Below are positions 25,901 through 35,819 of a DNA stretch of 64,000 nt, one piece after another. Each line of letters opens with the position of its first letter. Position 1 is the stretch's first letter. The translations under genes were made by a program, and so were the position numbers. This DNA comes from Apoderus coryli (Eukaryota; Arthropoda; Insecta; Coleoptera; Attelabidae): assembly GCA_911728435.2 (NCBI GenBank), contig OU452213.1, forward strand, positions 1,467,834 to 1,531,833, in the 5' to 3' direction. The notes under the pieces were generated by a model, which worked only from the letters and a program-made list of their open reading frames with translations, searched no databases and had not been told where the DNA came from.

Positions 25901-28024
25901 TTTAACAACAGAATTCAAACGAACTTTGTATACCTACACAACGTAGGAAATATATTCTTGACATACATATCATGCATTTTTGACAGACTGCTTTTAAGTA
26001 ACCAGTGTCTTGATATCAAACGATTAAGAATTTAACTTCCACTCTCATTTACATAATCTCTTCTTTTCAACAAAAGTTTGGGAACTGCATCGGGTACGAG
26101 GGTGATCCTCTTGCCGTCTTCTCTACAAATGATATCTTCTGCAGCGAAATGCTTACTGCATATGACATTCCCATCACATAAATTTTCTGTACTAGGATCC
26201 CAATGCCCGCATCCAAACATCATGTCTTTTTTTTGTCAAGTTAAAAATGAGTATCATGTCAATGGTATCATATTGACTCAAACTCAGACTGTTAGAAACC
26301 CGAAACAATAACTTACTGAAAATATTTAATACCAGGAATGAGACCTTCATTTTTACACCACAACACTATACACCTCATTGTTTGTTAAACGAACTAAAAC
26401 CAAAATAACAAATATTAAAAACAATTTTAATCACAAATAGGTATATCTATCAACAATTAAAATATACCACGAATAAAACCATAACTCAATTATAAAACCT
26501 ATCTGAATTGTTGTGAAGCCGACTCTGACAGATATTCCCACTACGAGAAACGTCATTTGCGAAAACAGACGCTGTTGCGAAATCTCCTAAATTTAATAAG
26601 ATTTGGAAAAAAATGTTTCGTTCATATTGCTGAAAACTAAACAGTATGCAATTTTACCGATAACATTTAATTATTTGATTTTGTCAAGCAGTTTCGTATG
26701 ACGCAACATATGGATTTATTTATAAAACAGATATGTCGCATAAATTCTGTAAGGCGAACGACAAAATAGTTTTAAATATGGCAGCTCTGTACTGAAAATA
26801 AGTTACTGAGGAGCATGCGTAGTTCGTGAAAACTCTGCATACCCGTTACACTTTTTGGTATTCGGCTGGATTTAATTAGCATTCTAGAGTACATATATAA
26901 TAAAAGATTTCTATGATTCTAATACATCTTAGATATTAGAAATGAGATGGAACGAATACACAGTGTTGCCAACTCTAAAATAAGTAGACTAATTTCAGCG
27001 CCTGCGTGGTAAATATAACACATTCATCTCTACATTAATTTTGTATTAATTTCAGGAAGTACAATCATTGCAATTTGTAGTTGATATGAAACAGAACCAA
27101 TTAATGGAATTGAGACGAAATCTAGCTGAAACCACACAGAAATTAGAAAAAATCTCAATGGCCGAAGAAAAGACAGCATCGTGGATGGCCAAATGCGAAG
27201 ACATCGAATTACAACTAGAAAGGAAGTCACAATTTGAAAAATCACTTATACAAGAAAACCAAAAATTACAAGAATCACTTAAAGACGAAGCCAATCAAAA
27301 ACGGATACTATCACAACACAATGAAGAACTACAATACAAATTAGTTCAAAATAAAGCTGTCGTTGATAAATTAATGGAGCAGGTCGGTGAATTGACAGTT
27401 AACAATCGATCTAGTCTCGAACGATCGCTATCGTTTCGAGAACCGCGTAGTTTATCGAGCAATACTAGCACCCCGTTGTTGGAAAGCACAGCGAAATACC
27501 GAAACCTCCGCAAATCGACGAACATCAGCACAGTTGGCCTTGAGTCTGACAATGATGATTTATCCCCATGTACTTCACCACGTGTTAAAGGTGTTTTCGA
27601 AAAATCCGACTCCGTAAGTTACGTACTGAACATCGAAGAAAGCCCTGATGTTGTAGCATCGCGAATCTTACGAAGAAGCTTTCGTAACAGCGTTATTGCT
27701 AACAATAAACGAGCACGATTACCCACTAATAATACAACACTATCTCTAAGCGCAAGCTCCAGTTCATCATCGTTCATCCAACAAACCCATCACACAACAA
27801 GTGGCAGTCGATTAGAAGAAGACAACAATACTGATGATGATGACAACTATGTCGAAACTCCGCTACCGGCACTTCCAAGCGAATTAGATCGACGCAACGG
27901 TGAACATCGGCATGCAGTGTTGCCAAGTCCGAAGCGATTAGCGGGTGATGACAGGGATCCAATAACGTCATCAGATAGTAGCAACTCTGACGATGAGAGC
28001 ACTAGCAGTTCATCACAGTTGTGA
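7955..28024 (+). CDS. MTUS1: MTUS1/MTUS2-like microtubule-associated coiled-coil protein, two alternative first exons
   Basis: Exons: 7955-8042, 9954-10061, 10469-10585, 18841-19025, 23721-23928, 24014-24237, 24292-24390, 24445-24624, 27056-28024 (stop). All have GT-AG borders and continuous phase, giving 2,178 nt and 725 aa. Exon 4 carries [10 protein letters not shown], matching the start of the conserved MTUS/ATIP C-terminal region. Residues of about 170-515 form a long charged coiled coil ending in [19 protein letters not shown], which resembles the MTUS C-terminal coiled coil. The last ~200 residues are Ser/Thr/Asp-rich and low in complexity. Vertebrate relatives bind microtubules and plus ends; the insect role is inferred. 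The N-terminus MGQNTSK fits an N-myristoylation signal. A second first exon at 12636-12849 splices in phase to exon 4 (692 aa). Introns are full of transposon and satellite DNA. Family assignment is by motif memory, without a search. Confidence 0.75.
8380..9700. repeat. degenerate ~140-bp tandem repeat with CAGA-tailed 3' end
   Basis: The core CGAACGCCTATGTRA recurs at about 8545, 8655, 8775, 8918, 8987, 9127, 9267 and 9409, usually with about 140 bp spacing, each followed by a TTTTAGGTTAT block. The stretches 8755-8900 and 8970-9120 are near-identical direct repeats. The array ends in a block with TACCAAATTTGGTTAAAATC and a CAGA microsatellite at 9660-9688. The same 3' block is present alone at 14390-14675, so this is a dispersed, transposon-like family expanded here. 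It lies in intron 1 of the MTUS-like gene. Confidence 0.7.
10586..10985. other. intron sequence without recognised content
   Basis: AT-rich part of an MTUS-like intron. On the minus strand an AATAAA near 10890 may be the poly(A) signal of the THAP remnant that follows. Confidence 0.3.
10990..11653 (-). pseudogene. THAP-domain gene remnant, antisense in MTUS-like intron (copy 1)
   Basis: Minus-strand exon-like pieces: 11589-11653 starts with ATG and encodes [13 protein letters not shown] (the first Cys pair of a C2CH THAP zinc finger) up to a GTAAGT donor. Then about 11170-11332 encodes RWLQLLGL and ICSNHF (the conserved Trp and the final Cys-x2-His). Then 10990-11094 lies between an AG acceptor and a GTAAGT donor. 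The second piece has a TAA stop just before RWLQLLGL, and no splice phase joins pieces 1 and 2 without a stop, so the copy appears dead. THAP domains bind DNA and are often transposase-derived. A functional gene using different splice sites cannot be ruled out. Confidence 0.55.
11660..12635. other. region upstream of the alternative first exon
   Basis: No coding evidence. Contains AT-rich sequence and presumably the promoter and 5' UTR of the internal start at 12636. No clear core-promoter element was found. Confidence 0.3.
12636..12849 (+). CDS. alternative first coding exon of the MTUS-like gene
   Basis: Starts with ATG ([11 protein letters not shown]) and ends at an AAAG|GTAATT donor after 71 codons plus one base. 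That is phase 1, exactly what the acceptor at 18841 needs. It is Asn-rich in the middle. Transcripts starting here would skip exons 1-3 and yield a 692-residue protein with a different N-terminus but the same coiled coil. Vertebrate MTUS1 also makes isoforms from alternative promoters. Expression is unproven. Confidence 0.5.
12850..13515. other. intron sequence with dispersed repeat ends
   Basis: No gene. CACCCTGTATA-type motifs occur at about 13205, 13358 and 13484, indicating one or more short interspersed repeats. Confidence 0.4.
13520..13812. repeat. probable foldback element (MITE-like)
   Basis: The outer parts are imperfect inverted repeats: TACAGCATTCCGACT near 13529 and the complement of TACAGTATTCTGACT near 13790. 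An inner GCCGCCATTTTGGGTTA near 13580 matches the complement of the block near 13740. Total length is about 290 bp with no coding capacity. The borders are approximate. Confidence 0.4.
13813..14389. other. intron sequence, nothing recognised
   Basis: AT-rich with homopolymer runs; no gene or clear repeat border seen. Confidence 0.3.
14390..14675 (+). repeat. second copy of the CAGA-tailed dispersed repeat
   Basis: Matches the 3' end of the array at 8380-9700: CGAACGCCAATGTGAT, then TTTTAGGTTATA, TTTAAACCCCTTGCCTACGC, TACCAAATTTGGTTAAAATC, and a short CAGA tail at about 14659. Only one core unit is present, showing that the single-unit form is the mobile one. Confidence 0.65.
14676..15189. 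other. intron sequence, nothing recognised
   Basis: AT-rich with no coding evidence. An ATACAGTGTGTCCG repeat end lies at about 15145. Confidence 0.3.
15190..15999 (+). mobile_element. non-LTR retrotransposon 3' fragment with YADD box
   Basis: Broken frames encode an RT palm with [16 protein letters not shown] sequence and the catalytic YADDTQLY (about 15285-15310). After a gap an open frame at 15469-15885 encodes [28 protein letters not shown] and LHALVLYNK, the RT C-terminal region. It ends with AATAAAGACATTATTATT at about 15979-15997. It is 5'-truncated, with a frameshift and stop around 15400-15468. The type differs from the jockey-like copies in the first 7 kb and resembles the fragment at 1-670 in its ATT tail. 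Confidence 0.8.
16230..16390. repeat. A-rich low-complexity stretch
   Basis: About 160 bp of almost only A and T, mostly A runs split by TT or TAC. It may be an expanded A-rich tail or simple repeat. It directly precedes another retrotransposon fragment. Confidence 0.6.
16415..17445 (+). mobile_element. jockey-like non-LTR retrotransposon fragment
   Basis: Frames 16423-16791 and 16764-17261 encode [13 protein letters not shown], the catalytic [17 protein letters not shown], then after a frameshift near 16765 [13 protein letters not shown] and QRRFVKYL. The VPQG motif before LGPLLF has decayed. The 3' end shows a TTTATTTATTTAT tail at about 17413-17432. It is 5'-truncated and inactive, and sits in the large MTUS-like intron. 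Confidence 0.8.
17822..18308. repeat. long foldback repeat (~180-bp arms)
   Basis: The arm 17822-18000 is the near-perfect reverse complement of 18126-18308, separated by about 125 bp of AT-rich loop. Both arms include TACAGGGTATATCAAAAATA, linking them to the dispersed TACAGGG family in this window. Read outward-in, each arm has an open frame with LFVDLEEKV and NFEY, which explains two similar open frames here on opposite strands. It is probably a non-autonomous element or two inverted copies of one repeat rather than a gene. Confidence 0.7.
18310..18840. other. intron sequence before exon 4 of the MTUS-like gene
   Basis: No recognisable element apart from the AG acceptor at 18839-18840. 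Confidence 0.3.
19085..22205. repeat. intronic satellite, ~18 copies of a ~171-bp unit
   Basis: The landmark TCTCCACTAA occurs 19 times from 19120 (one variant) to 22190, giving a mean spacing of 170.6 bp. Each unit includes ATGATCAAATTTCGACTTT, ACATGTTTTTGCG and AAGTATTTTGAAGCTGAAAT. The outermost left unit is the most diverged. Units near 20460-20800 and 20805-21140 share private variants (ACCTTCTGGCAAC and TTTTTGGCAGGG), so a two-unit block was duplicated. The array starts about 60 bp after exon 4 and fills most of that intron. Confidence 0.9.
22206..23720. other. remainder of the intron, repeat-rich
   Basis: No gene. The stretch 23030-23690 contains several TACAGGG-type repeat ends (about 23238 and 23514) and a GATAGAAAAAGTTGTGGCGC block typical of dispersed insect repeats. 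The open frame at 22737-22994 shows no domain. Confidence 0.4.
24625..25700. other. intron sequence with a TA microsatellite
   Basis: A TA dinucleotide run lies at 25301-25322. No coding evidence otherwise. Confidence 0.4.
25714..26378 (-). pseudogene. THAP-domain gene remnant, antisense in MTUS-like intron (copy 2)
   Basis: Minus strand: 26317-26378 encodes an ATG start with [12 protein letters not shown] (Cys-x4-Cys of a THAP finger) to a GTAAGT donor. Then 26032-26225 encodes WMRALG in one frame and, one base shifted, ICSKHF and the closing AVPKLL of the THAP fold. Then 25714-25890 is an exon-like piece between AG and GTAAG. The one-base shift between WMRALG and ICSKHF breaks the domain, so it looks like a pseudogene. 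It has the same three-piece architecture as the copy at 10990-11653 but a clearly different sequence. Confidence 0.55.
26379..27055. other. intron sequence upstream of the last MTUS-like exon
   Basis: AT-rich, with no further coding evidence. It may include upstream sequence of the antisense THAP remnant. Confidence 0.3.
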
Positions 28025-30062
28025 GATAACAATGTGTCTTCTTCTTGTCTGCATTGGTTTTAACTACCAAAATGACTTTTAATTAATAGTAGTTACTGTT
28101 ATTTCGTTAATATTATAAGTAGTTATTATTGGTCACGGGTATATATGAGTTAATATTTAAATTAACGTCTATGTTTTGTTAATATTTATTATCTTTTTAT
28201 ATTATTATTATTAAAATTAATTGACTTTATATAATATTTATTATTGTGATAGTTATAAGTTGTTTTTCTCTGTTTTGAGCTTCAAATCCAGGTAGATTAA
28301 AGTTCTATTCGATATACCAAGGCGCAGATCTCTCTCTCTCTCTCTCTCTCTTGCACCATGTGACGTCACATTCGAATCAAAGCCTTAATGTATTGTTTGT
28401 ATCGTGACAAGTATAACAAAGTGTCAATTCTATCCCATTATCTTCTTCTGTCAAAGGGGACATCCACTTCCATTGTTAATAAATAGACCTTGGTTAACAA
28501 AATAAATGTAAATAATAAAAGTTTTGAGTTTGTGGTTGTCACTGATAGTATCTTTAATCTAGTTTGATTTGAAATTTATTCCTGGGCCTGTATAGGGCGG
28601 AACAATTGTAATATATGCTAATTGCAATGCTTTAAAAAATAAAGTAAAATTAAATGTTATTTAGTAAAATAGCAGACAATAATATTGTTGTCAAATAAAA
28701 ATTTTCGTAACTTAAAATATTGTAAATTTTAAATAATAAATTTGAAATAATTATTATAAATAGTATTCTATTATGCCAACAATCTTGATACATTGTGAAT
28801 TTTATCTATAAAATGACTTGACTGTATTCTTTTCGTTTCCTATGTTAACGACAATATCACATTTTCGTTTAATATCTATTTTTGTCAGATATTTTATTAT
28901 TATTAATTAACCAATTTTTAAATATAATTATGGTACGCCACTGGTTAACAGTTACATCTTTTGAAATCGTTAGTTTTCTCAATCCACTTTTCGATTATTT
29001 AAAAATTGGTTAAATTTTTCTTCATTTTTTGTTATATAAAAGAATACTACATGACATTGTGCCAAATCTGATTAAAAAAAAAAAGTTCAATTGATTTCAA
29101 AGTTATTAAAAAAATATATAATTCGAATATCGAAAGCGAAAGCCCACCATACTTTGTTAAAAGTAAATATCGAACAATAAAGATAAATTCTTCTCGTGAG
29201 TGACGTCATATGCACTGAAATTGAACGAGCTAGTTTAAAATTTAAATAATTGAAAACCTACTAGCCTATTATTTCAATAAAAACCTTACAAACACGTTAG
29301 TAAAAAAATAATTATTTATTATTAAAAACCACGCACGTAAATATTTTAAACAGTTTATATGTACAGAAAATAATATCAGTTTGGCACCACTGCCAATAAA
29401 AACCAATGTCAAAACAAGATAATACGAACAGACAGGGACGAACTAGTACAACTACTACTAATATCTCAAATTATATAGTAAAACAAATGATTGACATTTG
29501 GCATACAGCTATATAAAAACATAACCGTTATAAGTTCTGTAATGTACCGTTTTAATAAAAAAAAAAACGTTTGGCAACCACGCATACAAGCTATTGAAGC
29601 TAATTTAAATAAACATCAAACATTACAAGTTCTACTACCTAATTAGGTACCTAATATAAGCATAGGTATTTATATAGATTTAGTATGTAATTATTCTTTT
29701 TAATAAATTGGTAATATAAAAAATTATAAATAAAATAATATCGTTCAATAATTACATAGATACCTACTGTAATAATAATTATTATAGTATTTATTTGTTT
29801 TATATTATATATTGATACCTATATCTACCTATTATGTAATTTATGTAATTAACCGAATAAATTGGATGCGAGACCTTGGTACAATACCTATTTAATATTA
29901 TTTATATTTATGGAGACCAAGTTTTTAATATAGTCGTACAATAGGTAATATATTTAAAAAAATTGTGCAGCGATATTGTTTCTGAGTTATTACTATTAAT
30001 AAAATGAAATAGTTCAAATCATAATTTTGTTTTAATCAAAAAAAATTTAAAAAAAAGAATTG
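28025..30062. other. 3' UTR of the MTUS-like gene and intergenic DNA
   Basis: A possible poly(A) signal AATAAA is at 28478-28483. A CT microsatellite lies at about 28329-28352. The rest is AT-rich with no gene seen. Confidence 0.45.
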
Positions 30063-30135
30063 TGCCGAAACCAGGGATCGAACCAGGGACCTTTAGATCT
30101 TCAGTCTAACGCTCTCCCAACTGAGCTATTTCGGC
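30063..30135 (-). tRNA. tRNA-Phe: tRNA-Phe (anticodon GAA)
   Basis: The reverse complement folds into a full 73-nt cloverleaf: acceptor GCCGAAA paired with TTTCGGC, D arm with AGCTCAGTTGGGAGAGC, anticodon loop ACTGAAGAT with GAA at positions 34-36, and T arm with GGTTCGATCCC. A box and B box are canonical, with no intron, and the discriminator base is A. This is the standard eukaryotic cytosolic tRNA-Phe. Confidence 0.96.
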
Positions 30136-31530
30136 TTATATATAATTTAGTGGGAAAGTTATTTAAGCAGGTAAATATTTATTGTAAATTTTAGAATCGG
30201 TTTGACAAAAAATATCGGGAATACTATAATTACCTAGTAGAAAAGCTTATGTCTATGAAATATAATAAGAAAGAAGCTTAGCCTAGCTATAATAACACAG
30301 TCAACAAGGTGGCTAGTTGTTCTAACATTTCAATTTTGATTTTATTAATGTATAATTGGTTGCATATACCTAGTATTCTAATAATTGGGTATTATTGCTT
30401 TTGAGATGAATTTAAAAATTAAATTGTTTATTAATTCGACTACCTATTTAAATTGAACAATAACTACCTACTATACGAATAAATGTTATCGCATATTATG
30501 TAAAATGAATAGGTAGGTAGGTATATGGGGTACCTATAGGGATTACAATATTATCAGAATTGATAACGATTGTCATTGCTAATATGAATTTCCTATGTAC
30601 CTAGGTAGATGATTCATATCTACAAAACCGGTACTTTTGGGAATCATCAATAATAATCCAATCAAACCAAATTTTTGATATCTAATCATTGGCCTTGTTA
30701 ATAAACGCTTATTTGCCGTAAAAACACATGATCATGATCTTTTGTTAAGGTTTAAGATGGTTTTCGATGTGATAATTTAATAATTTAAAAATGGCACGTG
30801 TGAAATGACACTTAATAAGATTTTCGCGGGCTTACGGATACATTTTCGAATTTAATAGTAATATTTAACACAACGTTGCCAAGATGTCATTGATTTCTTA
30901 TAACCAAAATTATTCAAAAGCAGAAAAGTTTCATAAAAGGTTTATTTTTATTTGTATATATATATACCGATTTTATCGTGTTGTAATATACATCCCGCCT
31001 CTGTTAGCCTTTATAAATGTGCAACTTTATCGAGAACTAAAAAAGCTGGAATGAATAAATAAAGTGTTTTTTATTCGATATTCCTGGAATGGAGTTCCAG
31101 TCCAACTATTAATCAACTTCATAGCATTCTTGGTGCATTGCTGTGGAAAATTTTGTTTTCAAAGTCCGGAATCGTAACGTTTAACACTATCAACAATTAA
31201 TATGGCAACTCTGCATCTATATCAATTTTGTATCCATCCGGTTGCTAAGCTCTTTGATTAGTAAAAACTCATGAGTGTGACAAAGATAACAAATTCACTA
31301 ACTCACTTCCTCGCATGCTTTGCATCCATTTATTTTTTTCATTTACCATTATTGGATGACATAACCGCAAATTACCTCACCGGCCTCCTCCCTCATACAT
31401 ACACAATACCAAACCATTAGCTGATATTTGAGACTAAGTTATAGCTATCTCGATTTTTTTTGACCGACATTAACTACTATTCTAAATTGTAACATGAAAT
31501 GCATCTCTTGAAAACTAATCTAAATAATCA
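30136..31530. other. intergenic sequence between tRNA-Phe and ACOX3
   Basis: AT-rich, no coding evidence. Short runs of the TAGGTAGGTA type at about 30510. Confidence 0.35.
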
Positions 31531-31534
31531 GTTC

Positions 31535-31542
31535 TATATAAA
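31535..31542 (+). promoter_or_regulatory. candidate TATA box of the ACOX3-type gene
   Basis: TATATAAA lies about 25-30 bp before TTTAGTTAGT, a plausible start site, and about 135 bp before a GTAAGA donor at 31678 that would close a non-coding first exon. The coding exon begins at an acceptor about 400 bp further on. This is inferred from spacing only. Confidence 0.4.
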
Positions 31543-32111
31543 TTAGTGTGGTGCCTTAGAATTTAGTTAGTTTTAATTGAAAACTAGTGCGTTTTGTTTT
31601 GTAAATATATGCACGGAAGTCTAGGAAAAACATCCCCAAAAAGCAGCTAGAATTGGCGTTCCACCGAATTGTAAAAGGTAAGAAATTTTATACGTTATTT
31701 GAGACTATAAAAATTGAAAAATGACAATAAACCGATATTTTTAAACCTAATTAAAAGGGATTACCTAACTGGGCTATATTGTTATAGTCGTTACGCATTA
31801 TTAAAAATAGAAATACTTGCGTGTTTATTGCCTATTTTAATAATATACAAGGTGTGTCATTATCATATGACGATAAATAATTGAAATTAGGCTGTTGAGG
31901 TGTTTTATTAATTTAAAATAATGGCGTCTTCTTCTATTATAGTTGTAGTTCTACCGGAAGCGACTAACATGTTCACGGCTTCTAAATTAGAATAAATAAT
32001 GCAAACAAATCAAAACAATCGCTAATCCCAAACGGACTAATGAATAAAGAATGTATTTATTTAATTTTTGTATTATTTTCAGTTAAGATCATTCAACGCA
32101 CAACAACAAAA

Positions 32112-35100
32112 ATGAACACTGAAGATTTAGTGAAAGATTTACCTGCCGGTCCCTTAGATTCATATAGAAAACAAGCTAATTTCGACTGGAAGAAAATGAA
32201 ATTTTTCTTTGAAGATCCAGATCTATTAAAATTAAAGGTAATTAATATATAGGATGTCATGTTAACGCATCCAGTTTTTTGATTGATAGTTAACCTCAAA
32301 ATGATAACAGTGTTGCCGAACGCGACATAAAAGTTAAATTTCTACAGATATCTTCTGTTTCAGCTGGACCTCTGGAACACTTTAGAGAAAGATCCAATAT
32401 TTAAAAGACAACTAGAAGCACCAAATACAGAAGACATGAAACGTATTTCCGCACTGCAATTATATAAATATTGTCAGTACGAATTTTTACCGAAAGATAC
32501 AGCAACGTTGCCGTACAAAAGAAAGGTGACTTTTCATCATAATTAACATGTTTGTGTTTTTATTTTTTGGTTTCATAATATAGACAAGGGCTATGATGAC
32601 TGTCAATGAAGCGTTAGCGGTGACGTACCCTGATACCTCTGTTAAACATGCGGTAGGGATAAGTTTATTCCGGAATGCACTGACCACATTAGCTACGGAA
32701 CGCCATCAACATATTTTAGACGCGTCTTGGAATAATAAGGTAATAGTTGCAGTCAAATTTGGACAAATTAAACTTTATTAAAAAAAATGACACTTGTGAC
32801 ATTACTGACAGTTCTTTTCTGACGTGGGCCATCACAACAGCTGTGTGTGCGCACAGTGTTGCCATAAATGTAATCAAATAATTGTTTCCACAAATGATTG
32901 CAGGTCTTAGCATGCCTTGGCCTGACAGAAGTAGCCCACGGCAGTAACACAAAACAAATGCGTACTACAGCTGTCTATGATCCGAATACGGAGGAATTTA
33001 TTATAAACACTCCAGATTTTGAGGCAGCAAAATGTTGGGTGGGCAATTTGGGTACGGTATTGAGCAAAAAAAAATTATATTCATATAAATAGATGGATCT
33101 TTACAGGTAAAACTTGCACTGTTGCCCTTCTATTTGCACAACTGTACACCAAAGGACAATGCTACGGGTTACATGCTTTTATAGTTCCTATTAGGGATCC
33201 CAAGACATTATTACCATACCGTGGTATCGTTGTGGGTGATATGGGTGAGAAAATTTGTTTGCATGGTATTGATAATGGGTAAGTTTTGCCCGTGAATCAC
33301 GTTGGATTAAAAATAACCACCAAAATGTTCAACAGATTCATGATGTTTAACCATTACCGCATTCCACGTGTAAACCTGTTGAACCGCACAGCAGATGTAA
33401 CGCCAAGCGGTGATTATGAGAGTAGTTTTTCGGAACCTGGTCGAATATTGGGTGCGGCTTTAGAGAACCTTTCCACAGGTCGTGTGGGGATTATGCAGGA
33501 ATGCACAAACAATCTCATATGTGCCGTGACAATAGCCGTCAGATATGCAGCAGTGCGGAAGCAATTTTCGCCGAACGGCGATGGCGGGAATAACATGAAT
33601 GAGTTACCAATTCTTGAGTACCAATTACATGTGAGTTTCTTCATAATTAGTTCGATCTCACACACTACAGTGTGTTTTTTCTACAGAGATGGAGACTGTT
33701 TCCACACATGGCAGCTGCAGCAGTACTACGAGTCTTCGTAAATAGTTTTACAGATTCCTATTTATCAGCTGTTGAACTGTCAACAACGTCAAAAGAAATA
33801 GACAATCTAGTGCGTAAATAAATAGCAACAAATTTTAAAAAATCACGTAGCCCTCTTTTCTTTTAGGCTGACATGGTATCGGAGATCCATGCCATTATAT
33901 CAAGCGCCAAACCCATAATCACGTGGGCAACGCGTGATGCAATCCAAGAGTGCCGTGAAGCGTGCGGTGGTCATGGCTGCCTTAGATCGGCTAGATTCGG
34001 CGAGTTACGGTGCGCAGTCGATCCAACCGTTACATACGAGGGTGATAACAATGTTTTGATGCAACAAACCAGCAACTGGCTGTTGAGACAATGGCAAATC
34101 ATTGTTAGTGGTAATGGGCCGTTACTGTCACCTTTAGGCAGTTGTTTGTTTATGGGTAGTCACAAAACAATCGAAAAGTATCGATATGTTGATGGTACTC
34201 ATATCGATGTGACGTCTGATAAATGTAAGTTCGCTCTACCACTTTCATATCTTGGTTTATTGTACTGTTTTTCTTTGCAGTTATTACGGAAGCCTTTGAA
34301 TGGCTGATACTTTATTTAGTGAGACAAATGCACAACAAACAATTGAAATTGACAGAGAGATGTGACAAATTCACAGCACGCAACGATTCTCAAGTGTATT
34401 GTGGTGCAGTGTTGTCACGTGCATACGTAGAGTATTTGGCAATACAGTATTATTGGAGGGAAGTCGCTAAGGCGGATCCTTCGCTAGTCATAACATTGAG
34501 GCGCCTAAGCGCGTTATATGCGTTATCGTGTCTGGATAAACATTTAGTGTATTTCTATCAGGTAAAACATCACTTAATAACGACACTCACGGTCATTATG
34601 GCTGTCGACCTCGTTTTTATAACCAGTTGTCGTAAAATTTCACTGGAAACTTGGGAAAAACCTTAGCTAAACTTATTTATTTCACGTGGGAAGCGAAACT
34701 AGCTCGATGGGACAATTGACTTTGGAAAACTTGTTGAGACGCCTCCAGAGATAAAATAAAAGGCAGTATTGTCGTAAAGAAATAGATTAGGAGAGTCTCA
34801 TCATTTATTTGCACGGGATCCCGCCAAAAATTCCGCGATAGTGACACGAGGCGTACGCTACGGGCTCCCCTGTTGTTCCAGTTCGGGAATTTTAGTGTCC
34901 CGTCTTGCGAATGTGTACAATTTCCTGCTAAAATGGTTTTATGTACATAATAAAGTAAATTTTGTTTTGATTTATAGGGTAATTACACGACTAGTCCGAA
35001 CTTTTCAACAACAATCAAAAATACAATTTTGCATTTATGTGACATACTGAAACCAGATAGTTTGGGTGTAATTGACGCAATGGCTCCACCAGACTTCGTC

Positions 35101-35375
35101 GTCAATTCAGTCCTTGGCAATTCAAATGGACAAGTAAGCTTTACTTTCTAATAATAATAATATACTATACCTGTGCGCATGCGTAGAACAGAAATTCCAT
35201 TGACAGACAGGCAGGTTACACAACATTTCACTGTTCTATCATTTCTTTTCAGGTCTATAACAATTTAAAAACATTATTAATGAGCGATCCCAAAGCAATG
35301 TCACGACCGGATTGGTGGCAAGAAATCATCATCCAAGATGCACCTGATTTTACAACATTTAAAAGCAAACTTTGA
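32112..35375 (+). CDS. ACOX3: peroxisomal acyl-CoA oxidase, ACOX3 (pristanoyl-CoA oxidase) type
   Basis: Eleven coding exons: 32112-32237, 32364-32525, 32584-32739, 32904-33051, 33107-33278, 33336-33630, 33687-33809, 33867-34224, 34281-34561, 34978-35133, 35253-35375. They join in phase to 699 aa, the family length. The enzyme oxidises acyl-CoA to trans-2-enoyl-CoA with FAD and releases H2O2, the first step of peroxisomal beta-oxidation. The N-terminus has PAGPLDSYR. The FAD/substrate motif [10 protein letters not shown] is at 156-165, CREACGGHG at 423-431, and the catalytic Glu should be E452 in TYEGDNN. The last three residues are SKL, a type 1 peroxisomal targeting signal. The residue after GGHG is Cys instead of the usual Tyr. 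A non-coding first exon probably ends at 31677. A poly(A) signal lies at 35716-35721. Confidence 0.95.
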
Positions 35376-35745
35376 TCTTTTGATATATTTTTATTTAACA
35401 TAAACAGAGGCAGGAGTAAGGACAATTTAGTACATGACGTTTGCTCTATTGGAACGTGAATGTATCTTAAATTATGTACCAATAGCTCGAGCTGAACAGT
35501 CTCAAATCTTGTAAAATACTATATAGAAGCCAAATGAAGAAACGAACGGCTGTAAGTTGGAAAAAACATTCGCTTCCTATACCAATCTCCCTTCCAACTC
35601 ACAAATGCTATCTGTATTCTGGTTCTGCTGCTGGTTCGACCTTCAATTCGAAGGCATCAAAGCCACAGACCACGTCGCAGTGTTTCTTCTATTGCATGTC
35701 CTGCACGTCGTATTAAATAAACTAACTGTGCACTATTAGACACCA
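35376..35745. other. 3' UTR of ACOX3 and short spacer
   Basis: Contains AATAAA at 35716-35721. Overlapping open frames at 35534-35739 have no domain and are not supported as genes. Confidence 0.4.
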
Positions 35746-35747
35746 AT

Positions 35748-35819
35748 CCTTCGGTAGCCTAATGGTAAAGGCATATGCCCGGACAGCGTGAGACGTGGGT
35801 TCGATTCCCACCTGAAGTG
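35748..35819 (+). repeat. tRNA-like sequence (tRNA pseudogene or SINE head)
   Basis: A box TAGCCTAATGGTAAAGGC and B box GGTTCGATTCC are excellent, and a cloverleaf can be drawn: T stem GTGGG/CCCAC, anticodon stem TATGC/GCGTG with wobble pairs, acceptor 6 of 7 pairs. The anticodon loop CCGGACA lacks the invariant T at position 33, and the first acceptor pair is mismatched, so a working tRNA is unlikely. A tRNA-derived SINE head or decayed tRNA gene fits better. Confidence 0.55.

Noticed and set aside
27346..28032. Minus-strand frames over the last MTUS-like exon
   Set aside because: Antisense shadows of the low-complexity Ser-rich coding exon.
35748..35819. Functional tRNA gene
   Set aside because: The anticodon loop lacks T33 and the acceptor stem has a terminal mismatch.
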